NCBI GenBank assembly: GCA_027624995.1 | Contig: JAQBTI010000099.1 | Coordinates: forward strand, 1 to 8,128 | Direction: 5' to 3' | Length of the DNA: 8,128 nucleotides | Source: Chloroflexota bacterium | Lineage (GTDB): Bacteria > Chloroflexota > Dehalococcoidia > Lucifugimonadales > CATQGZ01 | Shown: positions 1-6,588 of the stretch, one piece after another | Numbering within the stretch: the first letter of the stretch is position 1 | Layout: every line of letters begins with the position of its first letter | Notes under the pieces: generated by a model | The model's input: only the letters and a program-made list of their open reading frames with translations | The model's database searches: none | What the model was told of the DNA's origin: nothing | Position numbers and translations under genes: made by a program

Positions 1-818
1 TCACGCTGGCGGCGGACTCCGACCATCCCGACAGCTTCAGTAGGTCGGCTACGGGCGTTCCGGTCCAGACCTTCGTGGAATACCAGCCACCTGTGCAGTC
101 CAGAGTCGCCGTCGTCGTGGCGGCTCCGTCCAGATCGGCGTGAGAGAGGGATATCTCTCGATTGACGGCGCCCGAGATTTTCAGACGCCAGCGATCAGCG
201 ATCCGATCAAGGTCAACACGCTCAGGCTTGTCATTAAGCCACGAAGTGCGAGGGAAGTCGTTCCCGGAAAAGCTGTCCGCCTCGTAAGAGCCGGTGAATC
301 GTCGGTTTGGGGCGTTCGTCCGGCCGAGGCGGGATGCGATCTCGGCCAGCTGCCAGGCCGCCAGTCCCGCTGCTGCCACACCAGTTAGCCTCAGGAAAGA
401 GCGTCGGTCGGCCCAGAACGACAGTGGGAAGCCCTTGGTCTGGTAGATGGTGTGCCACACGAAGACCGGTACTAGCACGACGCCTACGTTGATGTGCCAG
501 CTTACTCCGCTGAATCCGGTCAGGCGGTATTGCCCGACTACTGACCAGGCGAGCCCAGAGCCCAGGGTCATCAGGAGTGCCAATAGCAGAAAGAGCGACG
601 CGTACCTGGGCGTTCTGGACCCGGAACGCCGCAGCGAGAAGACGATCACGCGAAGCTTCCACGCCAGGATGAAGAGGATGCCGTACCCGGCGACGCGGTG
701 GACCGTAATGAAGACGGGCGTTGTCCGGCGTCCCTCCGGCGGTCAGGGCAAAGAAGCCGGTGACCAACTCGGCGAGGATGAATACGAGCAGGAGTGTGTT
801 GGCCCAGGCGAATCTCAC
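1..818 (-). CDS. Membrane-bound sulfite-oxidase-like molybdoenzyme, 3' end beyond window, one-base frameshift near 716
   Basis: Predicted molybdopterin-dependent oxidoreductase of the sulfite oxidase fold, anchored in the membrane with its catalytic domain outside. No single frame covers it. From a GTG at 818, preceded by a good GAGGAG site, 34 codons run to 717. After skipping one base at 716, the next frame is open for 238 codons to the left edge. In the joined numbering, hydrophobic helices lie at about 5-28, 35-61, 73-95 and 107-127. His40, His108 and His122 lie in or beside them and could bind b-type haem. A twin-arginine stretch (RRSFLR, 138-143) precedes a fifth helix of about 142-156. 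The Moco domain starts near 205 and contains DCTGGWYST with Cys241, the expected molybdenum ligand. Without the skip, the frame ends at 234-236. The gene lies 64 bases downstream of the phosphofructokinase and is probably co-transcribed. The indel may be a real lesion or an assembly error. Family call is firm; substrate is unknown. Confidence 0.8.
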
Positions 819-822
819 GATG

Positions 823-828
823 CTCCTC
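823..828 (-). promoter_or_regulatory. Ribosome binding site deciding the GTG start of the molybdoenzyme
   Basis: On the minus strand GAGGAG is followed by CATC and then GTG at 818. An in-frame TGA at 831-833 excludes any start further upstream, so this weak start codon is the only sensible one. Confidence 0.6.
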
Positions 829-882
829 GGTCACCGCCGTTCGGTATCACGGGGTACGACTACGGAGCCAGGGACGGATTCC

Positions 883-2067
883 CTAGCGGAGTCTGCCGAA
901 CCTGGGTATGCCTGCGCCGATGAGCGGTCGGGCGTATTCGAGGAATGCGTCTGTAACCGAGAAGTCGTCTGCCAGATACTCGCTTGGCATGGGCCGAACT
1001 TGACCGGCGACCTCGCTGAGTGGAGCCAGACCTGTCGTGCATGCATATCTCTTGCCGGGGATGCGCTCCAATGTCACGATAACGTTGCTGTGCCCGCCCA
1101 GCGCGCTTTGGACGGCTGCTCGTCCTGCCGCCTCAGCCTCGTCCCTGTCGGTGCGGGAGACCGTATTCGCAAGTGAGCGTTGAATCGTACCCGGTTTCTC
1201 GTACCTGGCCCGGACCTTGAGGCGCCGGCTAACGAGGCCGGCCAAGTATCTGCCTGGGCCGTCGAAGTAGGCGTGGCCGAAGTCGTCAACGTACCAGGGT
1301 TCCTTCTCGCCGCCCAGCACGCCTTCGGGCCCTCGGGTATTCTCGGCGACTACGGCCACCGCGAACCCGTGAACGGCGTACGCCGTCTCTATCGCATTCA
1401 CGAAGTCCCCTTCGTCCACGGGGACTTCCGGAACGCAGATGACGTGAGGAGGGTCACGGTCCTCTCGCTTGCCCAGCGCCGCCGATGCGGCCAGCCAGCC
1501 GGTGTCACGCCCCATGACCTCCACGACGGCTATGGGCGCGGCCTTCCCCATGGACTCGGCATCGGCGCCCACGCCTGCCGTGGCGAGCGCCACGAACCGC
1601 GCGGCGCTGCCGTATCCCGGCGTGTGGTCGGTCAGGACGAGATCGTTGTCTATGGTCTTGGGTACACAAACCACGGTGAGGTCGTAGCCGGCCCGGCGGG
1701 CTTCGAGGCTAATGCTCAATCCGGTCTCGGCCGAGTCATTGCCGCCGATAATGAAGCAGTACCGCACGTCGCGGTCCGACAGGGTCTGGAGCACGGTCGG
1801 AACGTCTTCCGGCCTCAGCTTTCGGCGGGTCGAGCCCAGGGCGGCCCCAGGTGTACGGGCGACTCTGTGCCACGTGCCACGTGGCTGGGCCGCGAGGTCG
1901 ATCAGGTCGTCGGCGAGGAGACCTTCCATTCCGTGGGAAGCTCCCAGGACCCTGCCGAACGCACCGCTGTTCGAGGCCTCGTCGACCAGGCCAAAGAGGC
2001 TGCGGTTGATTACCGGCGTCGGCCCGCCGGACTGCAACACCAGGACGTTGCCACGGTTAGGTGCCAA
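883..2067 (-). CDS. 6-phosphofructokinase, probably pyrophosphate-dependent type
   Basis: Cytoplasmic glycolytic/gluconeogenic enzyme phosphorylating fructose 6-phosphate to the 1,6-bisphosphate, here probably with PPi and therefore reversibly. The 394-residue protein opens with a family-typical LQSGGPTPVINRSL at 11-24. It has GGNDS at 108-112, PKTIDND at 136-142 (catalytic Asp in TIDND), MGRDTGW at 185-191, VPE at 212-214 and GTIQRS at 293-298. In the family, Asp in the fourth place of GGxDS together with Lys in PKTIDND marks PPi use, while ATP enzymes have Gly in both places. The residue that is Asp in the usual GGDGS/GGDDS is Asn110 here. The start is a TTG at 2065-2067, eleven bases inside the end of the upstream dehalogenase gene, with no clear ribosome site, so translation is probably coupled. 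A GTG at codon 9 or 11 would cut into the conserved N-terminus. Family assignment is strong; phosphate donor is inferred. Confidence 0.9.
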   Translation of the reverse strand: MAPNRGNVLVLQSGGPTPVINRSLFGLVDEASNSGAFGRVLGASHGMEGLLADDLIDLAAQPRGTWHRVARTPGAALGSTRRKLRPEDVPTVLQTLSDRDVRYCFIIGGNDSAETGLSISLEARRAGYDLTVVCVPKTIDNDLVLTDHTPGYGSAARFVALATAGVGADAESMGKAAPIAVVEVMGRDTGWLAASAALGKREDRDPPHVICVPEVPVDEGDFVNAIETAYAVHGFAVAVVAENTRGPEGVLGGEKEPWYVDDFGHAYFDGPGRYLAGLVSRRLKVRARYEKPGTIQRSLANTVSRTDRDEAEAAGRAAVQSALGGHSNVIVTLERIPGKRYACTTGLAPLSEVAGQVRPMPSEYLADDFSVTDAFLEYARPLIGAGIPRFGRLR

Positions 2068-2776
2068 GCTGGGCCGCCAGGTCGAGGAGGTCGGTTGCTG
2101 TCAGGTCGAAGGTATCGAGGGCCGGCATCTCAATTGTGCGGTCTGGGCCGAACTCCAGCGGCCTGTGGACGAAGGCGGTTCTCAAACCGGCCGCTCGGGC
2201 CCCTTCAAGGTCGTGTCCGTGCGCAGCGACCATCATCACCTGGTCGGGCCGCAGGCCCAGGAGGTCGGCCGCGGTCTGGTATACCTCGGGATCGGGCTTG
2301 TAGTGCCTGGCCAACTCGGCCGACAGGATGCAGTCCCAGGGCAGGCCTGCGTTCTTCGCCATGTTGGTTAGCATGGACATGTTGCCGTTGGAGAGCGCGG
2401 CGATCACGAACCCGCCTTTCATGCGCTCCAGCCCTGCGATGGCATCGGGCCATGGATCGAGCCGGTGCCACACCCGGTTCAGATCGTCCTTCTCGTCTTC
2501 CGTCAGGTGGGAGAGTCCGTACTCGTCCAGCAGACCATCCAGGATCGCCCGATGGAGGACATCGATCTTCGTCCATGGATGCTCACCCGTGCGTACGCGG
2601 CGCATTGCGGGCTCGTAGCCGCCACGCCAGGCGTCGGCGAACCTGGTCCAATCAGCTTCGACGCCCTTTTCGGCGCCCAGACTGGTGCCTTCCTGGGTAA
2701 TAGAGCTACGCCAGTCGACTACCGTCCCGAAGACATCGAACGTGAGCGCCTTGACCTTGGAGATGTCTGTTGACAA
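2057..2776 (-). CDS. Type II haloacid dehalogenase-like hydrolase (HAD superfamily)
   Basis: HAD-superfamily hydrolase most like (S)-2-haloacid dehalogenases, which replace the halogen of a 2-haloacid by hydroxyl through an aspartyl-ester intermediate. With the TTG start at 2776 it has 239 residues, normal for the family. Visible residues: nucleophile Asp14 in TFDVFGT; Arg51 in AWRGGYEP, which matches the halide-binding arginine; Ser129-Asn130 in ALSNGN; Lys160 in HYKPDP; Asp189 in VAAHGHDLEGA. In well-studied L-2-haloacid dehalogenases the last motif reads SSNAWD. Here the Ser and Asn positions are Ala184 and His186, so substrate use may differ. The TTG at 2776 is preferred over the in-frame TTG at 2806 because it has GGAGG five bases upstream and because 2806 lies in the spacer of the likely promoter, upstream of transcription. 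First gene of the minus-strand operon. A general phosphatase-like HAD role cannot be excluded. Confidence 0.85.
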   Translation of the reverse strand: MSTDISKVKALTFDVFGTVVDWRSSITQEGTSLGAEKGVEADWTRFADAWRGGYEPAMRRVRTGEHPWTKIDVLHRAILDGLLDEYGLSHLTEDEKDDLNRVWHRLDPWPDAIAGLERMKGGFVIAALSNGNMSMLTNMAKNAGLPWDCILSAELARHYKPDPEVYQTAADLLGLRPDQVMMVAAHGHDLEGARAAGLRTAFVHRPLEFGPDRTIEMPALDTFDLTATDLLDLAAQLGT

Positions 2777-2781
2777 GCCTG

Positions 2782-2786
2782 CCTCC
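2782..2786 (-). promoter_or_regulatory. Ribosome binding site fixing the TTG start at 2776
   Basis: Minus-strand GGAGG, five bases (CAGGC) ahead of the TTG at 2774-2776. No comparable site precedes the alternative TTG at 2806. Confidence 0.6.
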
Positions 2787-2796
2787 AGCTTGGAGG

Positions 2797-2826
2797 AGTG
2801 TAGCAACCGGGCTCTTTGAGGGTCAA
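2797..2826 (-). promoter_or_regulatory. Sigma-70-like promoter for the dehalogenase/phosphofructokinase/molybdoenzyme operon
   Basis: On the minus strand TTGACC (2821-2826) and TACACT (2797-2802) are separated by 18 bases. They match the -35 and -10 consensus at 5 of 6 and 4 of 6 positions. Transcription would begin near 2790, giving a very short leader before the GGAGG and TTG start. Read by eye, not tested. Confidence 0.5.
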
Positions 2827-2853
2827 CCGTGGGGACCGCCGAAGGCGATGGGT

Positions 2854-2859
2854 TATACT
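2854..2859 (+). promoter_or_regulatory. Candidate -10 element for the acyl-CoA synthetase operon
   Basis: TATACT matches the -10 consensus at 5 of 6 positions and sits about 60 bases before the ATG at 2917. No convincing -35 hexamer is visible 16-18 bases upstream. The 140-base gap (2777-2916) must hold the control signals for both divergent operons. Confidence 0.35.
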
Positions 2860-2901
2860 TGTCCCGCCGTAAAAGCAGAATCGGCCGCCCCAGGGCTGCA
2901 T

Positions 2902-2906
2902 GGAGG
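2902..2906 (+). promoter_or_regulatory. Ribosome binding site for the acyl-CoA synthetase
   Basis: GGAGG, continuing as a purine-rich AAGAGAG stretch, lies ten bases before the ATG at 2917-2919. The spacing is slightly long but this is the only good site. It argues against the in-frame ATG at 2770, which would add 49 unrelated residues and begin inside the divergent dehalogenase gene. Confidence 0.55.
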
Positions 2907-2916
2907 AAGAGAGCGA

Positions 2917-4434
2917 ATGGCGGACAATACCGCGCCGGGCACCCTACTTGATCTGTTGGACGGAGGATCGCCGTCGCACCCCGCGATAGTCGTGCCGGAC
3001 GGTCCCGTGGTGACTTACGATTCGTTGCGGCGGCAGGTTCGCGACCTCGCAGTCCAGCTTCGAGGGATGGGCATCGAGCGAGGAGACCGGGTGGCCATCG
3101 TGCTGCCGAGCAGCATTGAGGTCATAATCTCGTTCCTGGCGGTCGCCGCCGCGGGTACGGCCGCACCGCTGAACCCGGCCTACAAGGCCGCCGAATTCGA
3201 GTTTTACATTGAGGACACCAAAGCGAAGGCGCTGATCACGTCGGACCAGGTCGGCGAGGAGGCGCGCAACGTGGCCTCGGACTCCATGCTAGATATCCGT
3301 GCGAGCGTGGACCAGGCAGGGCGTGTGACTCTGACCGGACCTACCGGCGGCGGTCAGGCCGGCGAGGTCACGCCGGAGCCCGAAGATATCGCGCTGGTGT
3401 TACACACCAGTGGCACAACCAGCCGGCCCAAGCGCGTGCCTCTGGCACATCGCAACCTCGCCGTTTCGGTGGGCAACGTGGTGGATACCTACGCCCTGTC
3501 CGCCAAGGATGTCTCCCTGTGTGTCATGCCGCTGTTCCACATTCATGGTCTGGTGGCATCGACGCTTTCGACCTTTCACTCCGGCGGGACTCTAGTGGTT
3601 CCGCCGAGGTTCAATCCAATGGGTTTCTGGCCGATTGTGGAGGCGCACGGAGCCACCTGGTTTTCGGCGGTGCCTACCATGTTCAATGCACTCCTGACCA
3701 GAGCTAGGGGTGAGAAGGCCCAGGGCGCTCAGAACCTGCGATTCATCCGGTCCTGCAGCGCTTCGCTATCTCCGGCCACGTTGGAGCAGATGGAGTCCAC
3801 GTTCGGCGTGCCGGTGGTGGAGGCCTACGGGATGACCGAGGCCGCGCACCAGATGGCGTCCAACGCCCTGCCCCCCGGCGAGCGACGTCCCGGCTCGGTC
3901 GGCCGAGGGACCGGCGTAAAGATCGGAATCATGGACGAGCACGGCGCGCTCCAGGCGCCCGGCACGACGGGCGAGGTCGTAATAAGCGGTCCCAACGTGA
4001 TTAAGGGATACGAGTCCAACCCGGAGGCCAATGCCTCTTCGTTCGTCGAAGGGTGGTTCAGGACCGGAGACCAGGGCGTGCTGGACGAGGACGGAGTCTT
4101 GACGCTTCAGGGCCGTCTCAAGGAGTTGATCAACCGTAGCGGCGAGAAAATCTCGCCGGTGGAGATCGATGAGGTCCTCATGCAGCATCCGGCGGTGGCA
4201 GAGGCCGTAGCCTTCGGCGTCCCAAGTGCCGCGCATGGTGAGGAACCGGTCGCGGCGGTCGTACTCAAGTCCGAGGCCACTGAGCGCGACCTGATCGCCT
4301 ACTGCCGAGAGAAACTGGCCGCGTTCAAGGTTCCGCGCACCATCCACATCGTGGACACCATCCCCCGGACGGCGACCGGGAAGGTACAGCGCCGGATCGT
4401 TGCGGAGGTCATAACGGGCAGTCCCTCGGCGTGA
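2917..4434 (+). CDS. AMP-forming acyl-CoA synthetase, oxalate-CoA ligase-like (AAE3/Pcs60 type)
   Basis: ANL-superfamily ligase that adenylates a carboxylic acid with ATP and transfers it to CoA; presumably cytoplasmic. From the ATG at 2917 it has 505 residues, a full-length family size. Signatures in order: P-loop LHTSGTTSRPK at 162-172; YGMTE at 304-308; WFRTGD at 380-385; hinge and CoA-binding region with RLKELINRSGEKIS at 400-413; catalytic Lys489 in TATGK followed by VQRR. Stretches such as SGTTSRPK, RFIRSCSASL, EAYGMTEA, GPNVIKGY and NPEAN closely resemble what I recall of plant AAE3 and yeast Pcs60, which make oxalyl-CoA. This similarity was recalled and not aligned, so a different short-chain acid is possible. 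First gene of a two-gene operon: its TGA overlaps the GTG of the next gene. The P-loop has Arg173 where many homologues have Gly (SRPKR rather than SRPKG). Confidence 0.88.
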   Translation: MADNTAPGTLLDLLDGGSPSHPAIVVPDGPVVTYDSLRRQVRDLAVQLRGMGIERGDRVAIVLPSSIEVIISFLAVAAAGTAAPLNPAYKAAEFEFYIEDTKAKALITSDQVGEEARNVASDSMLDIRASVDQAGRVTLTGPTGGGQAGEVTPEPEDIALVLHTSGTTSRPKRVPLAHRNLAVSVGNVVDTYALSAKDVSLCVMPLFHIHGLVASTLSTFHSGGTLVVPPRFNPMGFWPIVEAHGATWFSAVPTMFNALLTRARGEKAQGAQNLRFIRSCSASLSPATLEQMESTFGVPVVEAYGMTEAAHQMASNALPPGERRPGSVGRGTGVKIGIMDEHGALQAPGTTGEVVISGPNVIKGYESNPEANASSFVEGWFRTGDQGVLDEDGVLTLQGRLKELINRSGEKISPVEIDEVLMQHPAVAEAVAFGVPSAAHGEEPVAAVVLKSEATERDLIAYCREKLAAFKVPRTIHIVDTIPRTATGKVQRRIVAEVITGSPSA

Positions 4435-5426
4435 GGTTCGCCGTTGTGGGCGCTGGTGCCATCGGGGCATACCTGGGCGCGAGGCTCAGCCTGTCGGGCC
4501 ACGACGTCTCACTGATCGCTCGCGGTCCTCACCTCCGGGCCATGCAGGCCGGCGGTGTGCGGGTTCGGAGCCCGGAGGGCGACTTCGAGGCCCGTCCCGT
4601 TGCCACCGACGACTATGAAGAGGTAGGCGAGGTCGACTTTGTCTTTCTCACAGTCAAGGCCCACGGGCTTCCCGAAATAGCGCCCCGATTGCTGCCGCTT
4701 CTAGGACCGGAGACCGCCGTGCTGACCGCTCAGAACGGCATCCCGTGGTGGTACTTTCAGAAGCACGGCGGCCCGCTGGAGGGTAGGCGAATCGAGAGGC
4801 TCGACCCCGATGGCGTAGTCTCCGGAGCCATCGCTGCCGACAGGGTCATCGGTTGCATCGTGTACCCGTCGGCGTCCATCGCCGAGCCCGGCGTGATAGA
4901 TCACGTGGAGGGCAATCGATTTGCCATCGGGGAGCCGGATGGCTCGACCAGCGACCGGTGCAGACGACTGGCCGACGCCCTGATCGAGTCGGGGCTGCGG
5001 AGCCCCATACGGTCTCGTATCCGTGACGACATGTGGGTGAAGCTGCTGGGTAACGTCGCCTTTAATCCCACCAGCGCCCTGACCCGCGCGACCCTGGTGG
5101 AGATCGCGAATCACCCGGAGGCCAGTGAACTGGCCCGCTCCGTCATGGCGGAGGCCGACGCCGTGGCTGCGGCGCTCGGGATCAAGATTCCGATATCGGT
5201 CGACCAACGTATGGCGGGCGCCGCCAAGGTAGGCGAGCACAAGACCTCGATGTTGCAGGACGTGGAGACCGGCCGACCTATGGAGCTGGAGGCCATCGTC
5301 GGCGCCGTGATTGAGCTGGGTGAGATCGTGGGTGTGCAGACGCCCAACATTCATGCAGTCTACGCGGCGGCCAAGCTGCTGGGAGAGGGCGTGGCGAAGC
5401 AGGGCAGGGTCCGGCCTGCTCGCTGA
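4431..5426 (+). CDS. Ketopantoate reductase-family (PanE/ApbA-like) NADPH dehydrogenase
   Basis: Soluble NAD(P)H-dependent 2-oxoacid reductase of the 2-dehydropantoate 2-reductase family, 331 residues. Rossmann motif GAGAIGAYLG is at 7-16. Asn102 in AQNG lies in the cofactor/substrate cleft. Lys204 in MWVKLLGN is the expected catalytic lysine, with Asn208 and Asn212 nearby. Glu285 in GRPMELEA matches the family's active-site glutamate. It is longer than E. coli PanE, mainly through a segment after Asn102 (IPWWYF to about 140). Proteins with that segment form a widespread paralogous group, so a role in pantothenate synthesis is not assured. The start is a GTG overlapping the synthetase TGA by four bases (GTGA), which implies translational coupling. 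The nearest GGAGG lies over 20 bases upstream. Coupling to an acyl-CoA ligase suggests a 2-oxoacid or hydroxyacid substrate, but that is inference. Confidence 0.85.
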   Translation: MRFAVVGAGAIGAYLGARLSLSGHDVSLIARGPHLRAMQAGGVRVRSPEGDFEARPVATDDYEEVGEVDFVFLTVKAHGLPEIAPRLLPLLGPETAVLTAQNGIPWWYFQKHGGPLEGRRIERLDPDGVVSGAIAADRVIGCIVYPSASIAEPGVIDHVEGNRFAIGEPDGSTSDRCRRLADALIESGLRSPIRSRIRDDMWVKLLGNVAFNPTSALTRATLVEIANHPEASELARSVMAEADAVAAALGIKIPISVDQRMAGAAKVGEHKTSMLQDVETGRPMELEAIVGAVIELGEIVGVQTPNIHAVYAAAKLLGEGVAKQGRVRPAR

Positions 5427-5432
5427 CCAACG

Positions 5433-6551
5433 TTATCCCGCGAATCTGCCGGGGTCGAACGCGTGGATGGGGATGTCGGACGTTCCGGTGGTAATGATGT
5501 CGGCGGTGACGCGGCCCATGGATGGGCCGAGCAGGATGCCCTTGCGCTCGGCGCCGGTGGCCATGAACACGCCCTCGACGCCGGGGGCGGGACCCAGCAC
5601 GGGTAGCCTGTCCGGGGTAACCGGCCTGAGGCAGGCCGTCTGGCGCACCAGCTCGGCGTTCTCCAGCGACGGCATCATCTTCGTCAGAGCGGCCGTAATG
5701 GACTCTCTGGCCTGCAAGGTTGGGGACTCGTCGAACCCGACCTCCTCTTCGGTGGTGCCGGCCCACACGAGCCCGTCCGGCTTGGTCGTGGCATAGTTGC
5801 CGTCCCAGCCCAACGAGCACTCGATGGGCGGGCCGGGCGTCCTCAGACGGATGATCTGGCCCTTGAGGGGTCCTACGTTTACGGGGAACCCCAGCCAATC
5901 ACCGGCCTCGGCGCTCCACGGTCCCATTGCGATGACGACGTGCTCGCAGGGGAAGGTCTCGTCACCGATCTGGACGCCGACAACTCGGTCTCCCTGCCGG
6001 TCGAGGCCGGTGACGCTGCCGTGCCGGATCGTGGCGCCCAGCTTCTCGGCCGCCTGGGCCAATGCCAGGTTAAAGCGGTATGGGTCTACCTCGGTGGAAC
6101 CCTCGACGTAGACACCGCCGAGCGCTTCCATTGAGATGCGTGGCTCCAGAGTCCGCGTTTCTGGACCGTCCAGCCAGCGCACCGAGTAGTCCTCGTGTCG
6201 CTGCTGCCGCTCGACGGCTGCCCTGGCGGCCACAGCCTCGTTCTCGTAGAAGGCCAGCGACAACAGGGCCTTGTCCCCGTAGCCCGTGTCGATGCCAGTC
6301 TGTTCCTCAAGACTGGAGCCGAGCTCACGGTGAAGACGCATGCCATCGAAGGCCAGGGACTCCAGGGCCGGCTCGACGCCGGTCCCGCTCACGGCGCTGA
6401 GTCCCCCGTAGGCGAAGCCGGATGCGTGGCTGCCGATCGAGTCTCGCTCGATTACAGTGCTTCGGACCCCTGCCTTGCCGAGGAAGTAGGCGGTGGCCAG
6501 GCCCACGACTCCTGCGCCTACAATTACAACACTGTCGGTCTGAGCGGGCAT
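5433..6551 (-). CDS. FAD-dependent oxidoreductase, glycine/D-amino-acid oxidase (DAO/ThiO-like) family
   Basis: Flavoprotein predicted to oxidise an amine or amino acid using bound FAD. The 372-residue protein begins with the dinucleotide fold IVGAGVVGLA at 10-19, with Glu35 in VIERD to hold the FAD ribose. Its C-terminal half has CLRPVTPDRLPVLG at 307-320 and GAERKGILLGPS at 333-344, the counterpart of GHxRNGILLAP in glycine oxidase. Arg309 and Arg336 match arginines that bind the substrate carboxylate in that enzyme. The ATG at 6551 is preferred because a G-rich site (AAGGGGGG) precedes it by six bases. An in-frame ATG at 6569 lacks a site, and a TTG at 6617 falls inside the likely -35 element. 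It converges on the ketopantoate reductase-like gene with six bases between stops. Whether glycine, sarcosine or another amine is the substrate cannot be told, and no thiamine genes are adjacent. Confidence 0.85.
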   Translation of the reverse strand: MPAQTDSVVIVGAGVVGLATAYFLGKAGVRSTVIERDSIGSHASGFAYGGLSAVSGTGVEPALESLAFDGMRLHRELGSSLEEQTGIDTGYGDKALLSLAFYENEAVAARAAVERQQRHEDYSVRWLDGPETRTLEPRISMEALGGVYVEGSTEVDPYRFNLALAQAAEKLGATIRHGSVTGLDRQGDRVVGVQIGDETFPCEHVVIAMGPWSAEAGDWLGFPVNVGPLKGQIIRLRTPGPPIECSLGWDGNYATTKPDGLVWAGTTEEEVGFDESPTLQARESITAALTKMMPSLENAELVRQTACLRPVTPDRLPVLGPAPGVEGVFMATGAERKGILLGPSMGRVTADIITTGTSDIPIHAFDPGRFAG

Positions 6552-6556
6552 CGGGG

Positions 6557-6564
6557 TCCCCCCT
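6557..6564 (-). promoter_or_regulatory. Ribosome binding site deciding the oxidase start at 6551
   Basis: Minus-strand purine run AAGGGGGG, six bases before the ATG at 6549-6551. It resembles AAGGAGG with one change, while the next ATG upstream (6569) has no such run. Confidence 0.45.
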
Positions 6565-6588
6565 TGCATCACGTCGTTCGCAGAGGGA

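Noticed and set aside
234..716. Continuation of the 818 start frame to a stop at 234
   Set aside because: After residue 34 it turns into low-quality arginine-rich sequence, whereas the neighbouring frame carries clear membrane helices and the molybdoenzyme domain.
870..884. Inverted repeat AGGGA/TCCCT at the phosphofructokinase stop codon as a terminator
   Set aside because: The stem is only five pairs, includes the stop codon and has no T-run behind it. The next gene follows in 64 bases and is likely co-transcribed.
1180..2700. Long plus-strand open frame opposite the phosphofructokinase and dehalogenase genes
   Set aside because: It reads as arginine- and proline-rich sequence with no recognisable domain. 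It runs antisense to two strongly supported genes in GC-rich DNA, where such shadows are common.
2770..2916. N-terminal extension of the acyl-CoA synthetase from the ATG at 2770
   Set aside because: The extra 49 residues are unlike the family and overlap the divergent gene. The ATG at 2917 has a ribosome site and gives a normal length.
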